From contig NZ_JAOCCU010000041.1 in NCBI RefSeq assembly GCF_029840635.1, forward strand, positions 1-54,511: 54,511 nt of DNA, in the 5' to 3' direction. Below are positions 27,267 through 35,111 of this stretch, in pieces. The DNA comes from Mitsuaria sp. GD03876 (lineage in GTDB: Bacteria; Pseudomonadota; Gammaproteobacteria; Burkholderiales; Burkholderiaceae_C). A model generated the notes under the pieces. That model was given only the letters and a program-made list of their open reading frames with translations. It did not search any database and was not told the origin of the DNA. The position numbers and the translations under genes are program-made. Position 1 is the stretch's first letter. Every line of letters begins with the position of its first letter.

Positions 27267-28307
27267 CTACTTTCTCCGGCCCGTCGCGCGCAGCACCAGC
27301 ACCGTCAACACCACCGTCAACAACACGATCATGCTGACGACGACCCAGAACCCGTGCTTGTCCTCGAGCAGCGGCAACCCGCCGACGTTCATGCCGAACA
27401 GGCCGCTGATCAGGTTGATCGGCAGCGCCAGCACCGTCACCATCGTCAGCACGTACAGCGTCTGGTTGTTCTCCTGCGCGACCCGGGCCGAGGTCTCGTC
27501 CTGCACCGCGCGGATGCGTTCCTGCAGCGCCTGGATGTCGCGCAGCACCAGCGCGAATTCCTCGCTCGCCTGCTGCAGCTGCTGCTTGTCCTGCTCGGCC
27601 ACCCACTCGGGCGGGTTGGACAGCATCCGCAGCAGCGCGCTCGGTTCCGGCGCCAGCAGCCGCTGCAGCCGCACCATCAGCCGGCGCAGCGCGGCGACCT
27701 CGGTCTCATGGCCGACGTGGCGGCCGGCGAGCAGCGCATCCTCGATGTCGTCCACGCGCTCGGTGGCCTGGCGCACGATGCGCTGCAGCTCGTCGGCCTG
27801 GTCGCGCAGCAGGTGGTCCAGCAGCGCGACGCTGGAACGCGGCCGGTCGCCGCGCTTGATCGCCATGCGCAGCCGGTCCACCGAGCGCAGCGGCGCGCGC
27901 CGCACGCTCAGCACGAGGTGCTCGCTGACCTGCATCCACAGCGACGAGACGTCGCCGACGTCGAAGGCGAAATCGAAGGTCACGTCGTTGAGCACCGCGA
28001 AGAGGTGGTCGCCGACGCGCTCGATGCGCGAGGAGCGCGAGCCCTGCTGCTGCGCCTCGTCGAAGCTCTCGGCCAGCGCCGCGTTGCGCCGCAGCCAGGG
28101 CAGCGCGCCGGCATGTGCCAGGTTCAGGTGCAGCCACAGGAAGCCGCCCTCGGGCCGCGCCAGCCGCGCCTGCGCCTGGGCGAGCGTGGGCAGCGCCTCG
28201 GTCGGCCGCTCCGGGTGGATCCAGAAGCCGCAGATCAGCCCGTGCTCGTCGCCGCCGTACGGGGCGTCCAGCCCGCGCACGGGCTGCGGAAGGTCATTCG
28301 TCGCCAT
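27267..28307 (-). CDS. zntB: CorA/ZntB-family divalent cation transporter
   Basis: A 346-residue protein of the CorA superfamily. A long cytoplasmic part rich in helices (about 1-285; coiled segments RIVRQATERVDDIEDALLAG) precedes two C-terminal transmembrane segments with the pore signature GMN (305-307, in LFGMNVGG) between them, and a short basic tail RATGRRK. The GMN followed by VGGLP and the overall length fit the ZntB subgroup, which moves zinc, more than Mg-transporting CorA; substrate is inferred. Its ATG overlaps the last 14 bp of psd, so translation is coupled to psd. Confidence 0.85.
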   Translation of the reverse strand: MATNDLPQPVRGLDAPYGGDEHGLICGFWIHPERPTEALPTLAQAQARLARPEGGFLWLHLNLAHAGALPWLRRNAALAESFDEAQQQGSRSSRIERVGDHLFAVLNDVTFDFAFDVGDVSSLWMQVSEHLVLSVRRAPLRSVDRLRMAIKRGDRPRSSVALLDHLLRDQADELQRIVRQATERVDDIEDALLAGRHVGHETEVAALRRLMVRLQRLLAPEPSALLRMLSNPPEWVAEQDKQQLQQASEEFALVLRDIQALQERIRAVQDETSARVAQENNQTLYVLTMVTVLALPINLISGLFGMNVGGLPLLEDKHGFWVVVSMIVLLTVVLTVLVLRATGRRK

Positions 28308-29187
28308 CCGCGGATGGTAGATGGGCAATGACGTCACCCATGCGAAGGCGGGCGCCGGTCTGCAAGCTCGGCGACAGGTTCACGCCGGGCGGCAGGAACA
28401 CGATGATGGTCGAGCCCTGCTCGAACCAGCCCATCTCCTCGCCGCGCGCGTGGTCGTGGCCGACGTCGAAGCGGTGCGGCCCCGGATGGTCCGGCCGCAG
28501 CGTCAGGTCCAGCGCGTGCAGCCGCAGGCTGGCCACCAGGATCGCCGCCACCGGCACCAGCGCCACCGGCGTGCCGTCGGGCAGCGTGCACTCGATCGCG
28601 GCGCGGACGTTGCGGCAGAACAGGCGCTCGACCCGCTTGAGCGCGATCGGGTTGACGTTCCAGGTGTCGCCGGTGATGTGCGTCACGCGCTGGATCCGCA
28701 GGTCGGCCGGCGCGTGGAAGCGGTGGTACATCGCGGAGGTCAGCCGCAGCGTCAGGTAGGTGCCGTTCAGGTAGGGCGCGGCGCGGGTGGCGTCGCCGAA
28801 GAGCTCGGCGATGCGGTAGTCCATGCCCTTGGCCTGCAGCGCCATGCCGCGCTCGACCCGGCCGTGGGCGCCGACGATCGCGTCGCAGGGGCTGACGATC
28901 GTGCCTGGCGTCGTGTCGACGGTGCGGCGTCCCGGCTTCAGCCGGCGCGTGAAGACGTCGCGCAGCGAGCGGTAGCCGTGCGCCGGGGGGTCGGCCTCGC
29001 TCAGGTCCAGGTCGGTGAACAGCCGCCAGACCGCGACGCTCAGCCGCGTCAGCCAGGGGTTGTCGATGCGGCTGTACCAGCCCATGAAGCGCGTCAGCGC
29101 CAGGCGCGGCACCCGGTTGGTGAGGAGGAAGTTGAGGTCTTCCTGCTGGGTCAGCCGATCGATCCAGCGCGCCGATTTCATGGACAT
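28294..29187 (-). CDS. psd: Phosphatidylserine decarboxylase, E. coli type
   Basis: A 297-residue pyruvoyl enzyme that makes phosphatidylethanolamine from phosphatidylserine. Family features: N-terminal RVPRLALTRFMGW, the segment YRSLRDVFTRRLKPGRR, SPCDAIVGAHG, the active-site YHRFHAP, and the self-cleavage motif GST at 258-260 (Ser259 would become the pyruvoyl group). The cut gives a small alpha chain of about 38 residues. Start placed at the ATG at 29187 (another ATG two codons later). It overlaps zntB by 14 bp at its end and is divergent from a class III aminotransferase gene, with only about 70 bp of notably AT-richer DNA between. Confidence 0.92.
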   Translation of the reverse strand: MSMKSARWIDRLTQQEDLNFLLTNRVPRLALTRFMGWYSRIDNPWLTRLSVAVWRLFTDLDLSEADPPAHGYRSLRDVFTRRLKPGRRTVDTTPGTIVSPCDAIVGAHGRVERGMALQAKGMDYRIAELFGDATRAAPYLNGTYLTLRLTSAMYHRFHAPADLRIQRVTHITGDTWNVNPIALKRVERLFCRNVRAAIECTLPDGTPVALVPVAAILVASLRLHALDLTLRPDHPGPHRFDVGHDHARGEEMGWFEQGSTIIVFLPPGVNLSPSLQTGARLRMGDVIAHLPSADGDE

Positions 29188-29260
29188 GTCAATTCCGTCG
29201 GATACATATCTCCGTAATTTGCCAATGCTGTGTGACAGCTGAACGAGGCTCCGGAGGTCC

Positions 29261-30937
29261 ATGCCCATGTCCACGACGTTCTTCACCTTCGACCTGCTGC
29301 CCGTGGCCGCCGCCGCGGCGGGGCTGCTGGCGCTCTACTACGCGCCGACCGGGTGGCGCCGGTTGCAGCTGTCGCGGGCGAAACACCCGTCGCTGGCGGG
29401 CCACTCGCGGATGGCGGTGCGGCTGGCGCGGCTGATGAAGACGCAGCGCTTCGACGACGCCCGCTTCTTCAGCGCCGACGACGCGCCCGAGGCGATCGTC
29501 GCGCAGCGGCGCTCGAGCTTCGCCGCGCTGTCGCGCACGCTGAAGTCGCGGCATGCGCGCAGCATCGCCGCGACGCAGGCGATGAAGCCGTCGCTGCCGG
29601 ACCTGCAGTTCACCAGCAGCTACCGGGTGCCGCCGCCGTTCAGCCCGCTGGTGCAGCGCGAGCTGCCGCTGGGCCCGGTGATGGTGGCCAGCGACGGCCA
29701 CTGGCTGACCGACGCCGACGGGGAACGCTTCCTCGACCTCGCCGGCTCCTACGGCGTGAACCTGTTCGGCTACGACTTCTACCGCCGCTGCATCGCCGAG
29801 GGCGCCCGCCGCGTCGAGGCGCTCGGCCCGGTGCTCGGCGTCTACCACCCGCTGGTCGAGGACAACGTGCGGCGCGTGCTGGCGCATGCGCGGATGGACC
29901 AGCTGTCGTTCCACATGTCGGGCACCGAGGCGGTGATGCAGGCGGTGCGCCTGGCCCGGTACCACACCGGCAAGACGCACCTGGTGCGTTTCTGCGGCGC
30001 GTACCACGGCTGGTGGGACGAGGCCCAGCCGGGCCCGGGCAACCCGCTGCCGGCCGAGCGCACCTACACGCTGCGCGACATGCACGAACGCAGCCTGCGG
30101 GTGCTGCGCACGCGGCGCGACATCGCCTGCGTGCTGGTCAATCCGCTGCAGGCGCTGCATCCGAACAAGCCGGCGCCGGGCGACGGCTCGCTGGTGGACA
30201 GCTCGCGCCGCGCGTCCTACGACAAGGCGGCCTACGCCGCCTGGCTGCGCGAGCTGCGCGAGGTCTGCACCGAGCGCGGCATCGCGCTGATCTTCGACGA
30301 GGTGTTCATGGGCTTCCGCCTCGGCGCGGGCGGCGCGCAGGCGTATTTCGGCGTGCAGGCGGACCTGGTGACCTACGGCAAGACGCTGGGCGGCGGACTG
30401 CCGATCGGCGTGGTGTGCGGCCGCGCGGCGTGGATGAAGCGCTTCCGCGACGAGCGCCCGGCCGACATCTGCTTCGCCCGTGGCACCTTCAACACGCATC
30501 CGTACGTGATGGGGTCGATGTCGGTGTTCCTGGACGCGCTCGAGGACCCGGAGCGGCTGCGCCAGCTCGACGAGCAGGACGCGCAGCAGGACGCGCGCCG
30601 CGCCCGCTTGAACGCGGCGCTGGAGGCGGACCAGCTGCCGCTGCGCGCGGCCAACATGTCCTCGATCTGGACGCTCTATTACACGGAGCCGTCGCGCTAC
30701 AACTGGATGCTGCAGTACTTCCTGCGCGAGCAGGGCCTGGCGCTGAGCTGGGTGGGCACGGGCCGGATGATCTTCAGCCTGGACTTCAGCGACGCGGACT
30801 TCGACGAGGTGCAGCGCCGCGTCGTCGCCGCGGCTCGCGCGATGCGCGACGGCGGCTGGTGGAGCAGCCCGGCGCTGCCCAGCAACCAGGCGATCAAGCG
30901 GCGGGTGCTGATGGAGACGCTGGGGCTCCACGACTGA
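29261..30937 (+). CDS. Membrane-anchored class III PLP aminotransferase (GSA-aminomutase-like)
   Basis: A 558-residue protein. Residues 10-27 form a hydrophobic N-terminal anchor, then a basic, helical stretch of about 100 residues not found in HemL-type enzymes, then a full fold-type I class III aminotransferase domain (about 125-540): SGTEAVMQAVR, GAYHGWWDE, the cofactor Asp region FDEVFMGFRLG and the Schiff-base lysine K374 in YGKTLGGGLPIG. The closest shape is glutamate-1-semialdehyde aminomutase, but a true hemL is elsewhere in this window, so another substrate is likely. GGAGG lies 4 bases before the ATG. It is divergent from psd, which may hint at a membrane-lipid or amine substrate; that is inference only. 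Confidence 0.85.
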   Translation: MPMSTTFFTFDLLPVAAAAAGLLALYYAPTGWRRLQLSRAKHPSLAGHSRMAVRLARLMKTQRFDDARFFSADDAPEAIVAQRRSSFAALSRTLKSRHARSIAATQAMKPSLPDLQFTSSYRVPPPFSPLVQRELPLGPVMVASDGHWLTDADGERFLDLAGSYGVNLFGYDFYRRCIAEGARRVEALGPVLGVYHPLVEDNVRRVLAHARMDQLSFHMSGTEAVMQAVRLARYHTGKTHLVRFCGAYHGWWDEAQPGPGNPLPAERTYTLRDMHERSLRVLRTRRDIACVLVNPLQALHPNKPAPGDGSLVDSSRRASYDKAAYAAWLRELREVCTERGIALIFDEVFMGFRLGAGGAQAYFGVQADLVTYGKTLGGGLPIGVVCGRAAWMKRFRDERPADICFARGTFNTHPYVMGSMSVFLDALEDPERLRQLDEQDAQQDARRARLNAALEADQLPLRAANMSSIWTLYYTEPSRYNWMLQYFLREQGLALSWVGTGRMIFSLDFSDADFDEVQRRVVAAARAMRDGGWWSSPALPSNQAIKRRVLMETLGLHD

Positions 30938-30978
30938 TCGGAGGGTCGGCTGAACGAAAGCTGACGGTTCCCCTCTGA

Positions 30979-31024
30979 AGCGGGGCGTTCCGACATTCAT
31001 TGATGAATGTCAGAGCGCCCCGCT
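30979..31024. terminator. Long near-perfect hairpin after the aminotransferase gene
   Basis: Outer 9-bp arms AGCGGGGCG / CGCCCCGCT and inner 9-bp arms GACATTCAT / ATGAATGTC (loop TG) are separated on both sides by four partly pairing bases, giving a stem of about 20 bp. It lies 42 bp after the aminotransferase stop and 74 bp before the Panacea gene. It may end the upstream transcript (only a weak T-stretch, GTCTTT, follows) or be a boundary or operator of the cassette that follows. Confidence 0.6.
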
Positions 31025-31097
31025 GTCTTTGGCGAATCGCGATTCCTAGACTGCTCCGCCTGGCATGCGCTGTCGCGTGTGCCGAAGGAGACGTCGC

Positions 31098-31565
31098 ATG
31101 TATTCCGCCTATTCCATCGCCAATGCCTTCATCGAACGCGCCATCGCCGGTCGCATTCAGGATCTGTCGTCGATGAAGCTTCAGAAGCTCCTGTACTTCG
31201 CGCAGGCTTGGCATCTGCAGGTCGAAGGGTTCCCATTCTTCGAGGACTGCTTCATCCGGGGCGAGACCGGTCCGATCCTCCCTTCGATCCAGCACCAGCT
31301 GAAGGCTTACGGGTCGCGGCCTGTCTTTCAAACCGTGCGCATCCTGTCGGGGAGCGACGACCCGCTGCGGTGGCGAATCCCCACGCTGCCCTCCGACCAT
31401 GTCCGCTCCTGGAAATGGGTCGATGCGGTGATCCGGCGATTTGGCCACCTGTCGGCCCAGGCACTCTCCGACCTCACGCACCTGCCGGGTTCTGCCTGGT
31501 CCCAGGGCGCGCCCGACGGCGGCCCGATCACGCACGAGTCCATCCTCAACGACGCCACGGTGTGA
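31098..31565 (+). CDS. Panacea-domain (DUF4065, SocA-like) protein, candidate antitoxin
   Basis: A 155-residue protein. The Panacea signature is clear: YSIANAFIER, then the core MKLQKLLYFAQAWHLQVEG, ETGPILPSIQHQLKAYG, and SAWSQ near the end. Panacea domains occur in SocA, a proteolytic adaptor antitoxin, and in the PanA antitoxins that pair with many unrelated toxins. A strong GAAGGAG precedes the ATG at 31098 by 7 bases, which decides the start. The next gene begins 3 bp after the stop. Base composition is visibly less GC-rich than the neighbours, and codons such as CTT and CTC are more frequent, which suggests recent acquisition. Antitoxin role is inferred from family and arrangement. Confidence 0.85.
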   Translation: MYSAYSIANAFIERAIAGRIQDLSSMKLQKLLYFAQAWHLQVEGFPFFEDCFIRGETGPILPSIQHQLKAYGSRPVFQTVRILSGSDDPLRWRIPTLPSDHVRSWKWVDAVIRRFGHLSAQALSDLTHLPGSAWSQGAPDGGPITHESILNDATV

Positions 31566-31568
31566 ACG

Positions 31569-31976
31569 ATGTCGCAACAAGCCGAATCCAGCCCTGCGCC
31601 TGTCGCGACCAGGCATGTTCCCAGCGAGCTGCGCGACTGCGACGCCGCGAATGACCCCGCCAGCCGATCGATCCGAGGGGATGGCGTCCCCGAGCAAGCG
31701 GCGGCGGACATGCAGGCGAATCGTCAGTTGCGCCAGCTCTACGCCGCCAAGGCATATGGGCTTGCCGTGGCCTGTCTCGGGATGTGGACGGTCCTGCTGT
31801 CCATTCAAGGCGTGACCAAGGCGGCCACTGGCTTGGAAATGTGGTCCGACCACGTCCTCATCGCCGTCACCACCGGCGTCACCGTCAGCGTGCTGGCGGC
31901 GTTCCTGGGGGTGATCCGAGGGCTGTTTCCGGGGAAGGACCGGCCGGCGGACGGGCCCGCTCCCGCGCCTCCCTGA
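31569..31976 (+). CDS. Small two-helix membrane protein, candidate toxin partner of the Panacea protein
   Basis: A 135-residue protein of no recognised family. Residues 1-60 are hydrophilic and probably disordered or helical; two hydrophobic segments follow at about 62-84 (GLAVACLGMWTVLLSIQG) and 94-118 (HVLIAVTTGVTVSVLAAFLG), then a short Gly/Lys/Pro-rich tail. It starts 3 bp after the Panacea gene, so the two are co-translated. Small membrane toxins are among the known partners of Panacea antitoxins, so a membrane-acting toxin is a reasonable guess, not shown. The last 92 bp overlap, on the opposite strand, the 3' end of the hydrolase gene. No obvious ribosome-binding site beyond the upstream gene's end. 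Confidence 0.65.
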   Translation: MSQQAESSPAPVATRHVPSELRDCDAANDPASRSIRGDGVPEQAAADMQANRQLRQLYAAKAYGLAVACLGMWTVLLSIQGVTKAATGLEMWSDHVLIAVTTGVTVSVLAAFLGVIRGLFPGKDRPADGPAPAPP

Positions 31977-32793
31977 CCACCTCCTCGATCGCCTGCACGA
32001 CGACCTCCGGCTTGTCGCGCTGGATGTAGTGCCCGGCGCCCTCCACCGGCTGCAGCGCCTTGCCGCCCACCAGCGGCAGCCAGTTCGGCTCCAGGCCATG
32101 CACCATCGTCTCGAACCCGCTCGCCTGCTCCATCGGCGAGTACGAGGTCCGCGTCAGCACCCGCACCGGCACGTCCGGCCGCGGCTTGGGCAGCAGCGCG
32201 TCGACGCAGTCCTGCTGCTGCAGGAACTCCGCCTGCATCATCCCGCGGAAGACACGCCGGCTCATGCTGTCCAGCGCGTTGGCCATCAACGGCACCTCGA
32301 CCTGCATCCGTCTGAGATGCATCGGATGCGTCGCGTCGACGAGCACCAGTCCCGCCACTTCGTCCGGATACAGCCGCGAGAACGCGTACTGGTAGAGCCC
32401 GCCGATCGAATGTCCGACCAGCACGTACGGCGGCTTGACGCCCGCGCTCTGCAGCAGCCCGTGCAGTTCGGTCGCGATGCCGCAGGGATTGCGCGGCGTC
32501 GGCGGCGTGGCCGTGCTCTCGCCGTAGCCGGGCCGGTCGTAGGCGAAGACGCTGTGCCCGGCGCGCAGCGCCTGCACCACCGGCCCCCACGGATCGCGTC
32601 CGTCGCCCAGGCCGGACTGCAAGACCACCGTCGGCTCGCCGTGGCCCACCTTCGTGTAGACGATCGGACCGCCGAGGATCCGTTGATTGCCGGTGTTGGG
32701 CAACGGGCTGGCGCAGCCGGCCAGCACCGCGACGGCGACAGCCGCCAGCACCAAAGACATCGGCGCCCTGGGGCGCCGTTCAGCTGCGGACAT
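31885..32793 (-). CDS. Alpha/beta-hydrolase lipoprotein
   Basis: A 302-residue protein starting at the ATG giving MSAAERRPRA, with GGAG upstream at proper spacing. A signal peptide ends in a lipobox (VAVLAGC, Cys27), so it should be membrane-anchored outside the cytoplasm. The hydrolase core shows an oxyanion region VVLQSGLGDG, AYDRPGYGES, the nucleophile elbow GHSIGG with Ser129, and the catalytic His in EGAGHYIQRDKP. The last 25 residues (Pro/Gly-rich) are unlike the fold and overlap the convergent membrane-protein gene by 92 bp. An open frame continues far upstream of the chosen start but has no signal or family match. Substrate unknown. Confidence 0.87.
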   Translation of the reverse strand: MSAAERRPRAPMSLVLAAVAVAVLAGCASPLPNTGNQRILGGPIVYTKVGHGEPTVVLQSGLGDGRDPWGPVVQALRAGHSVFAYDRPGYGESTATPPTPRNPCGIATELHGLLQSAGVKPPYVLVGHSIGGLYQYAFSRLYPDEVAGLVLVDATHPMHLRRMQVEVPLMANALDSMSRRVFRGMMQAEFLQQQDCVDALLPKPRPDVPVRVLTRTSYSPMEQASGFETMVHGLEPNWLPLVGGKALQPVEGAGHYIQRDKPEVVVQAIEEVVREARERARPPAGPSPETALGSPPGTPPAR

Positions 32794-32852
32794 GCGGGGA
32801 ACTCCTTTGACCGGGCGGGCCGGCCGGAGCCCCGCGTCTGCGCGCGGTGGGG

Positions 32853-33494
32853 TCAGGCGGCCTGTTCGCCGTTGCCGGCATTGTGCCCATCGTCGCGGGG
32901 CCACAGCGCCGGGTCCAGCCGCTCTCCGCGCAACAGTTGCAACGGCGCCCGGTGGTACAGCTGGATGTCGTGGAACGGGTCGGTGATGATCTTCGTCGCC
33001 CACGCCAGGCCGGTGCGCAGGTCGCGGATCACCGCCAGCTGCAGCACGCGGAACACCAGGCCGCCCACGCCGATCCAGAACCACACCAGGCCCAGCTGGT
33101 GCAGATACTCCATGAAGCTGGTGGCCGGCTCGAACACGCCGAACAGCCCCGGCTTCAGCCACAGCGCGATCGGCGACGCGGCCCACAGCCCCATCAGGAC
33201 GATCTTGCGGCGCAGGTTGTAGCCGATCTTGATCTCTTCCTTGTACTCGTGGGTCGCCTGGTTCACGTGGTCGTAGCCCTTGGGCTCGAAGAAGAAGTGC
33301 CCCGCCTGGCGGCTGGTCATCGACACGCCCCAGGCCAGCAGCGCGGCCCACGCGGGGTCGACCAGCAGCAGCCCGTAGGCGATCACGAAGCAGCAGGCGC
33401 TCAGCAGGTGCAGCGACTGATTGATGCGGCAGTGGTGGTAGTAGCGGTGGTCGTCCCAGCGCTGTTCGTTCAGAAGTGCCAGAAAGTCCTTCAT
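32853..33494 (-). CDS. DUF962/Mpo1-like integral membrane protein (tentative)
   Basis: A 213-residue protein starting MKDFLALLNEQRW. About four hydrophobic segments (roughly 28-48, 49-66, 95-115, 125-150) and clustered His residues (DDHRYYHHCRINQSLH near the N-terminus; RQAGHFFFEPKGYDHVNQATH after the second segment) resemble the DUF962/Mpo1 family, whose yeast member is a 2-hydroxy-fatty-acid dioxygenase using His-bound iron, or fatty-acid hydroxylase-like proteins. The match is by pattern only. It is 59 bp upstream of the hydrolase lipoprotein on the same strand, and divergent from the glycosyltransferase. Confidence 0.55.
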   Translation of the reverse strand: MKDFLALLNEQRWDDHRYYHHCRINQSLHLLSACCFVIAYGLLLVDPAWAALLAWGVSMTSRQAGHFFFEPKGYDHVNQATHEYKEEIKIGYNLRRKIVLMGLWAASPIALWLKPGLFGVFEPATSFMEYLHQLGLVWFWIGVGGLVFRVLQLAVIRDLRTGLAWATKIITDPFHDIQLYHRAPLQLLRGERLDPALWPRDDGHNAGNGEQAA

Positions 33495-33616
33495 GCGGGC
33501 CTCGTGCGTGAATGAGCGGTGGAGCGTGACGCCGATCGATGGCAGTGCCGTGACGGTACGGCGATGCATCGATGACGGACGCGTGGCGACTGTGTCCAAG
33601 CGCTGTTTCAGGCGCA

Positions 33617-33634
33617 TGACGGTTCGCACCGTCA
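33617..33634. promoter_or_regulatory. Possible operator palindrome before the glycosyltransferase gene
   Basis: TGACGGT - TCGC - ACCGTCA, a perfect 7-bp inverted repeat in the 175-bp divergent region. A further copy of the half-site TGACGGT lies at 33551-33557, 66 bp upstream. Spaced repeats of one half-site suggest a regulator binding region for the divergent genes; the regulator is unknown. Confidence 0.35.
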
Positions 33635-33669
33635 CAGAACTGTTGCGTTCGGCACCCATCATCCGCGCC

Positions 33670-34926
33670 ATGACGACCCCGCCGATCGAACTCGAAGTCG
33701 ACGAGCTCCCCACGCGCCAGCGGCATTTCCGCGTCGCGGTGGTGACGGAGACCTATCCGCCCGAGGTCAACGGCGTCGCGCGCAGCATCGCGTGCGTCGT
33801 CAAGGGACTGCAGGCCCGGGACCATGCGGTCCAGCTGCTGCGCCCCCGCCAGGCGCCGGCGGGCGCGCCCGTCCCGGCCGACGCGCCGGTCGACGAGGTC
33901 CTGATGCGCGGTCTGCCGGTGCCGCGCTATCCCCACCTGCGCATGGGCGTCGTGTCCAAGCGCACGCTGGTCAACCTCTGGGCCAGCAAGCGCCCCGACA
34001 TCGTCCACATCGCCACCGAAGGGCCGATGGGCTGGTCCGCGCTCCAGGCCGCCCGGCAGCTCAAGCTGCCCGTGGTGTCGGAGTTCCGCACCAACTTCCA
34101 CGCCTACGCCCAGCATTACGGCATCGGCTGGCTGCGCCGCCCGCTGCTCGCCTACCTGCGCAAGTTCCACAACCGCTGCCACTCGACGATGGTGCCCAAC
34201 GCGGCCCTCGCCGGCGAACTGATGGCGCAGGGCTTCCGCCACGTCAGCGTCATCGCCCGCGGCGTCGACACCCAACTCTTCCATCCGTCGCATCGCAGCG
34301 AGGCGCTGCGCGAGAGCTGGGGCGCCGCGCCCGGCGATCCGGTGCTCGTCCATGTGGGACGGCTCGCGGCGGAGAAGAACCTCCAGTTGCTCGTCGACCT
34401 TTGGCCCGCGTTGCGTCAGCGCCATCCGCGCGCCAGGCTCGTGCTCGTCGGCGACGGGCCCGCCCGCGCCGACTTCGAGCAGCAGCTGCCGCCTTCGTCC
34501 AACGTCGTCTTCGCCGGGATGCGGCATGGGGAAGATCTCGCGGCGTGCTACGCGAGCGGGGACTTGTTCGTCTTTCCGTCCATCACCGAAACCTACGGGA
34601 ACGTCACGCCCGAAGCCCTCGCCAGTGGGCTCCCGGTCATGGCCTACCAGTACGCCGCGGCAGCACTGCTCGTACGCGACGGCGTCAATGGCGGGCTCGC
34701 GCCGTTCAACGACACCGCCGCCTTCAACGCGCGCACGCTGGCCCTCCTCGACGACCTGCCACGACTGCGCGCCATGAGCCTCGCCGCTCGCGACAGCGCG
34801 GAGTCGCTCGATTGGGACGGGATCGTCCAAGGCATCGAACAGGTCTACGCATCCGCCATCGACGGGACGTCGATCGCGCTGCGGGCTGGGTCCCAGCTCT
34901 CCAGGATGGAAGCGCGGGCGCTCTGA
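33670..34926 (+). CDS. GT4-family glycosyltransferase
   Basis: A 418-residue retaining glycosyltransferase of the GT-B fold. N-terminal domain: VAVVTETYPPEVNGVARSI and the region PDIVHIATEGPMGWSALQAAR; the C-terminal nucleotide-sugar domain shows VLVHVGRLAAEKNLQLLVD, LVLVGDGPARADFE, and the EX7E motif E307-TYGNVTP-E315 in FPSITETYGNVTPEALASG. The overall pattern is that of enzymes that put mannose or a related sugar on lipids (MgtA/SqdX-like), which would act at the inner membrane face; the sugar and acceptor are unknown. The ATG at 33670 is preferred; an in-frame ATG 54 bp upstream lies within the palindrome. Transcribed alone. Confidence 0.88.
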   Translation: MTTPPIELEVDELPTRQRHFRVAVVTETYPPEVNGVARSIACVVKGLQARDHAVQLLRPRQAPAGAPVPADAPVDEVLMRGLPVPRYPHLRMGVVSKRTLVNLWASKRPDIVHIATEGPMGWSALQAARQLKLPVVSEFRTNFHAYAQHYGIGWLRRPLLAYLRKFHNRCHSTMVPNAALAGELMAQGFRHVSVIARGVDTQLFHPSHRSEALRESWGAAPGDPVLVHVGRLAAEKNLQLLVDLWPALRQRHPRARLVLVGDGPARADFEQQLPPSSNVVFAGMRHGEDLAACYASGDLFVFPSITETYGNVTPEALASGLPVMAYQYAAAALLVRDGVNGGLAPFNDTAAFNARTLALLDDLPRLRAMSLAARDSAESLDWDGIVQGIEQVYASAIDGTSIALRAGSQLSRMEARAL

Positions 34927-34941
34927 ACCCCTCTCGAGCAA

Positions 34942-35087
34942 CGGACGACGAACACCCGCCCCGGGGGCGGTGACCGCTTTCGGCGCTCAACTCGCTCCGC
35001 TCACCTTCGGCTCGCTACCCTCAAACAGAACGCGCCTGGTCAGTCATGGAAGCGGACACCGCCCCCGGGGCGGGTGCCCGTCGTCCG
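34942..35087. repeat. REPIN-like pair of 36-bp inverted arms
   Basis: Left arm 34942-34977 and right arm 35052-35087 are inverted copies that match at 33 of 36 positions, separated by 74 bp. Each arm also has its own near-palindromic GC core (CACCCGCCCC next to GGGGGCGGTG). This two-level symmetry is how REP sequences paired as REPINs look. It lies between convergent genes (glycosyltransferase and lplT), a common place for such elements, and could fold into a very stable RNA that ends both transcripts. No T-run is present. I saw no second copy in this window. Confidence 0.7.
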
Positions 35088-35111
35088 CGATGCACCGAGC
35101 CTTCTCTTCGA

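Noticed and set aside
32794-34941. Upstream extension of the hydrolase frame to about 1000 residues
   Set aside because: Crosses the DUF962-like and glycosyltransferase genes; only the part after the ATG with ribosome-binding site and signal peptide is gene-like.
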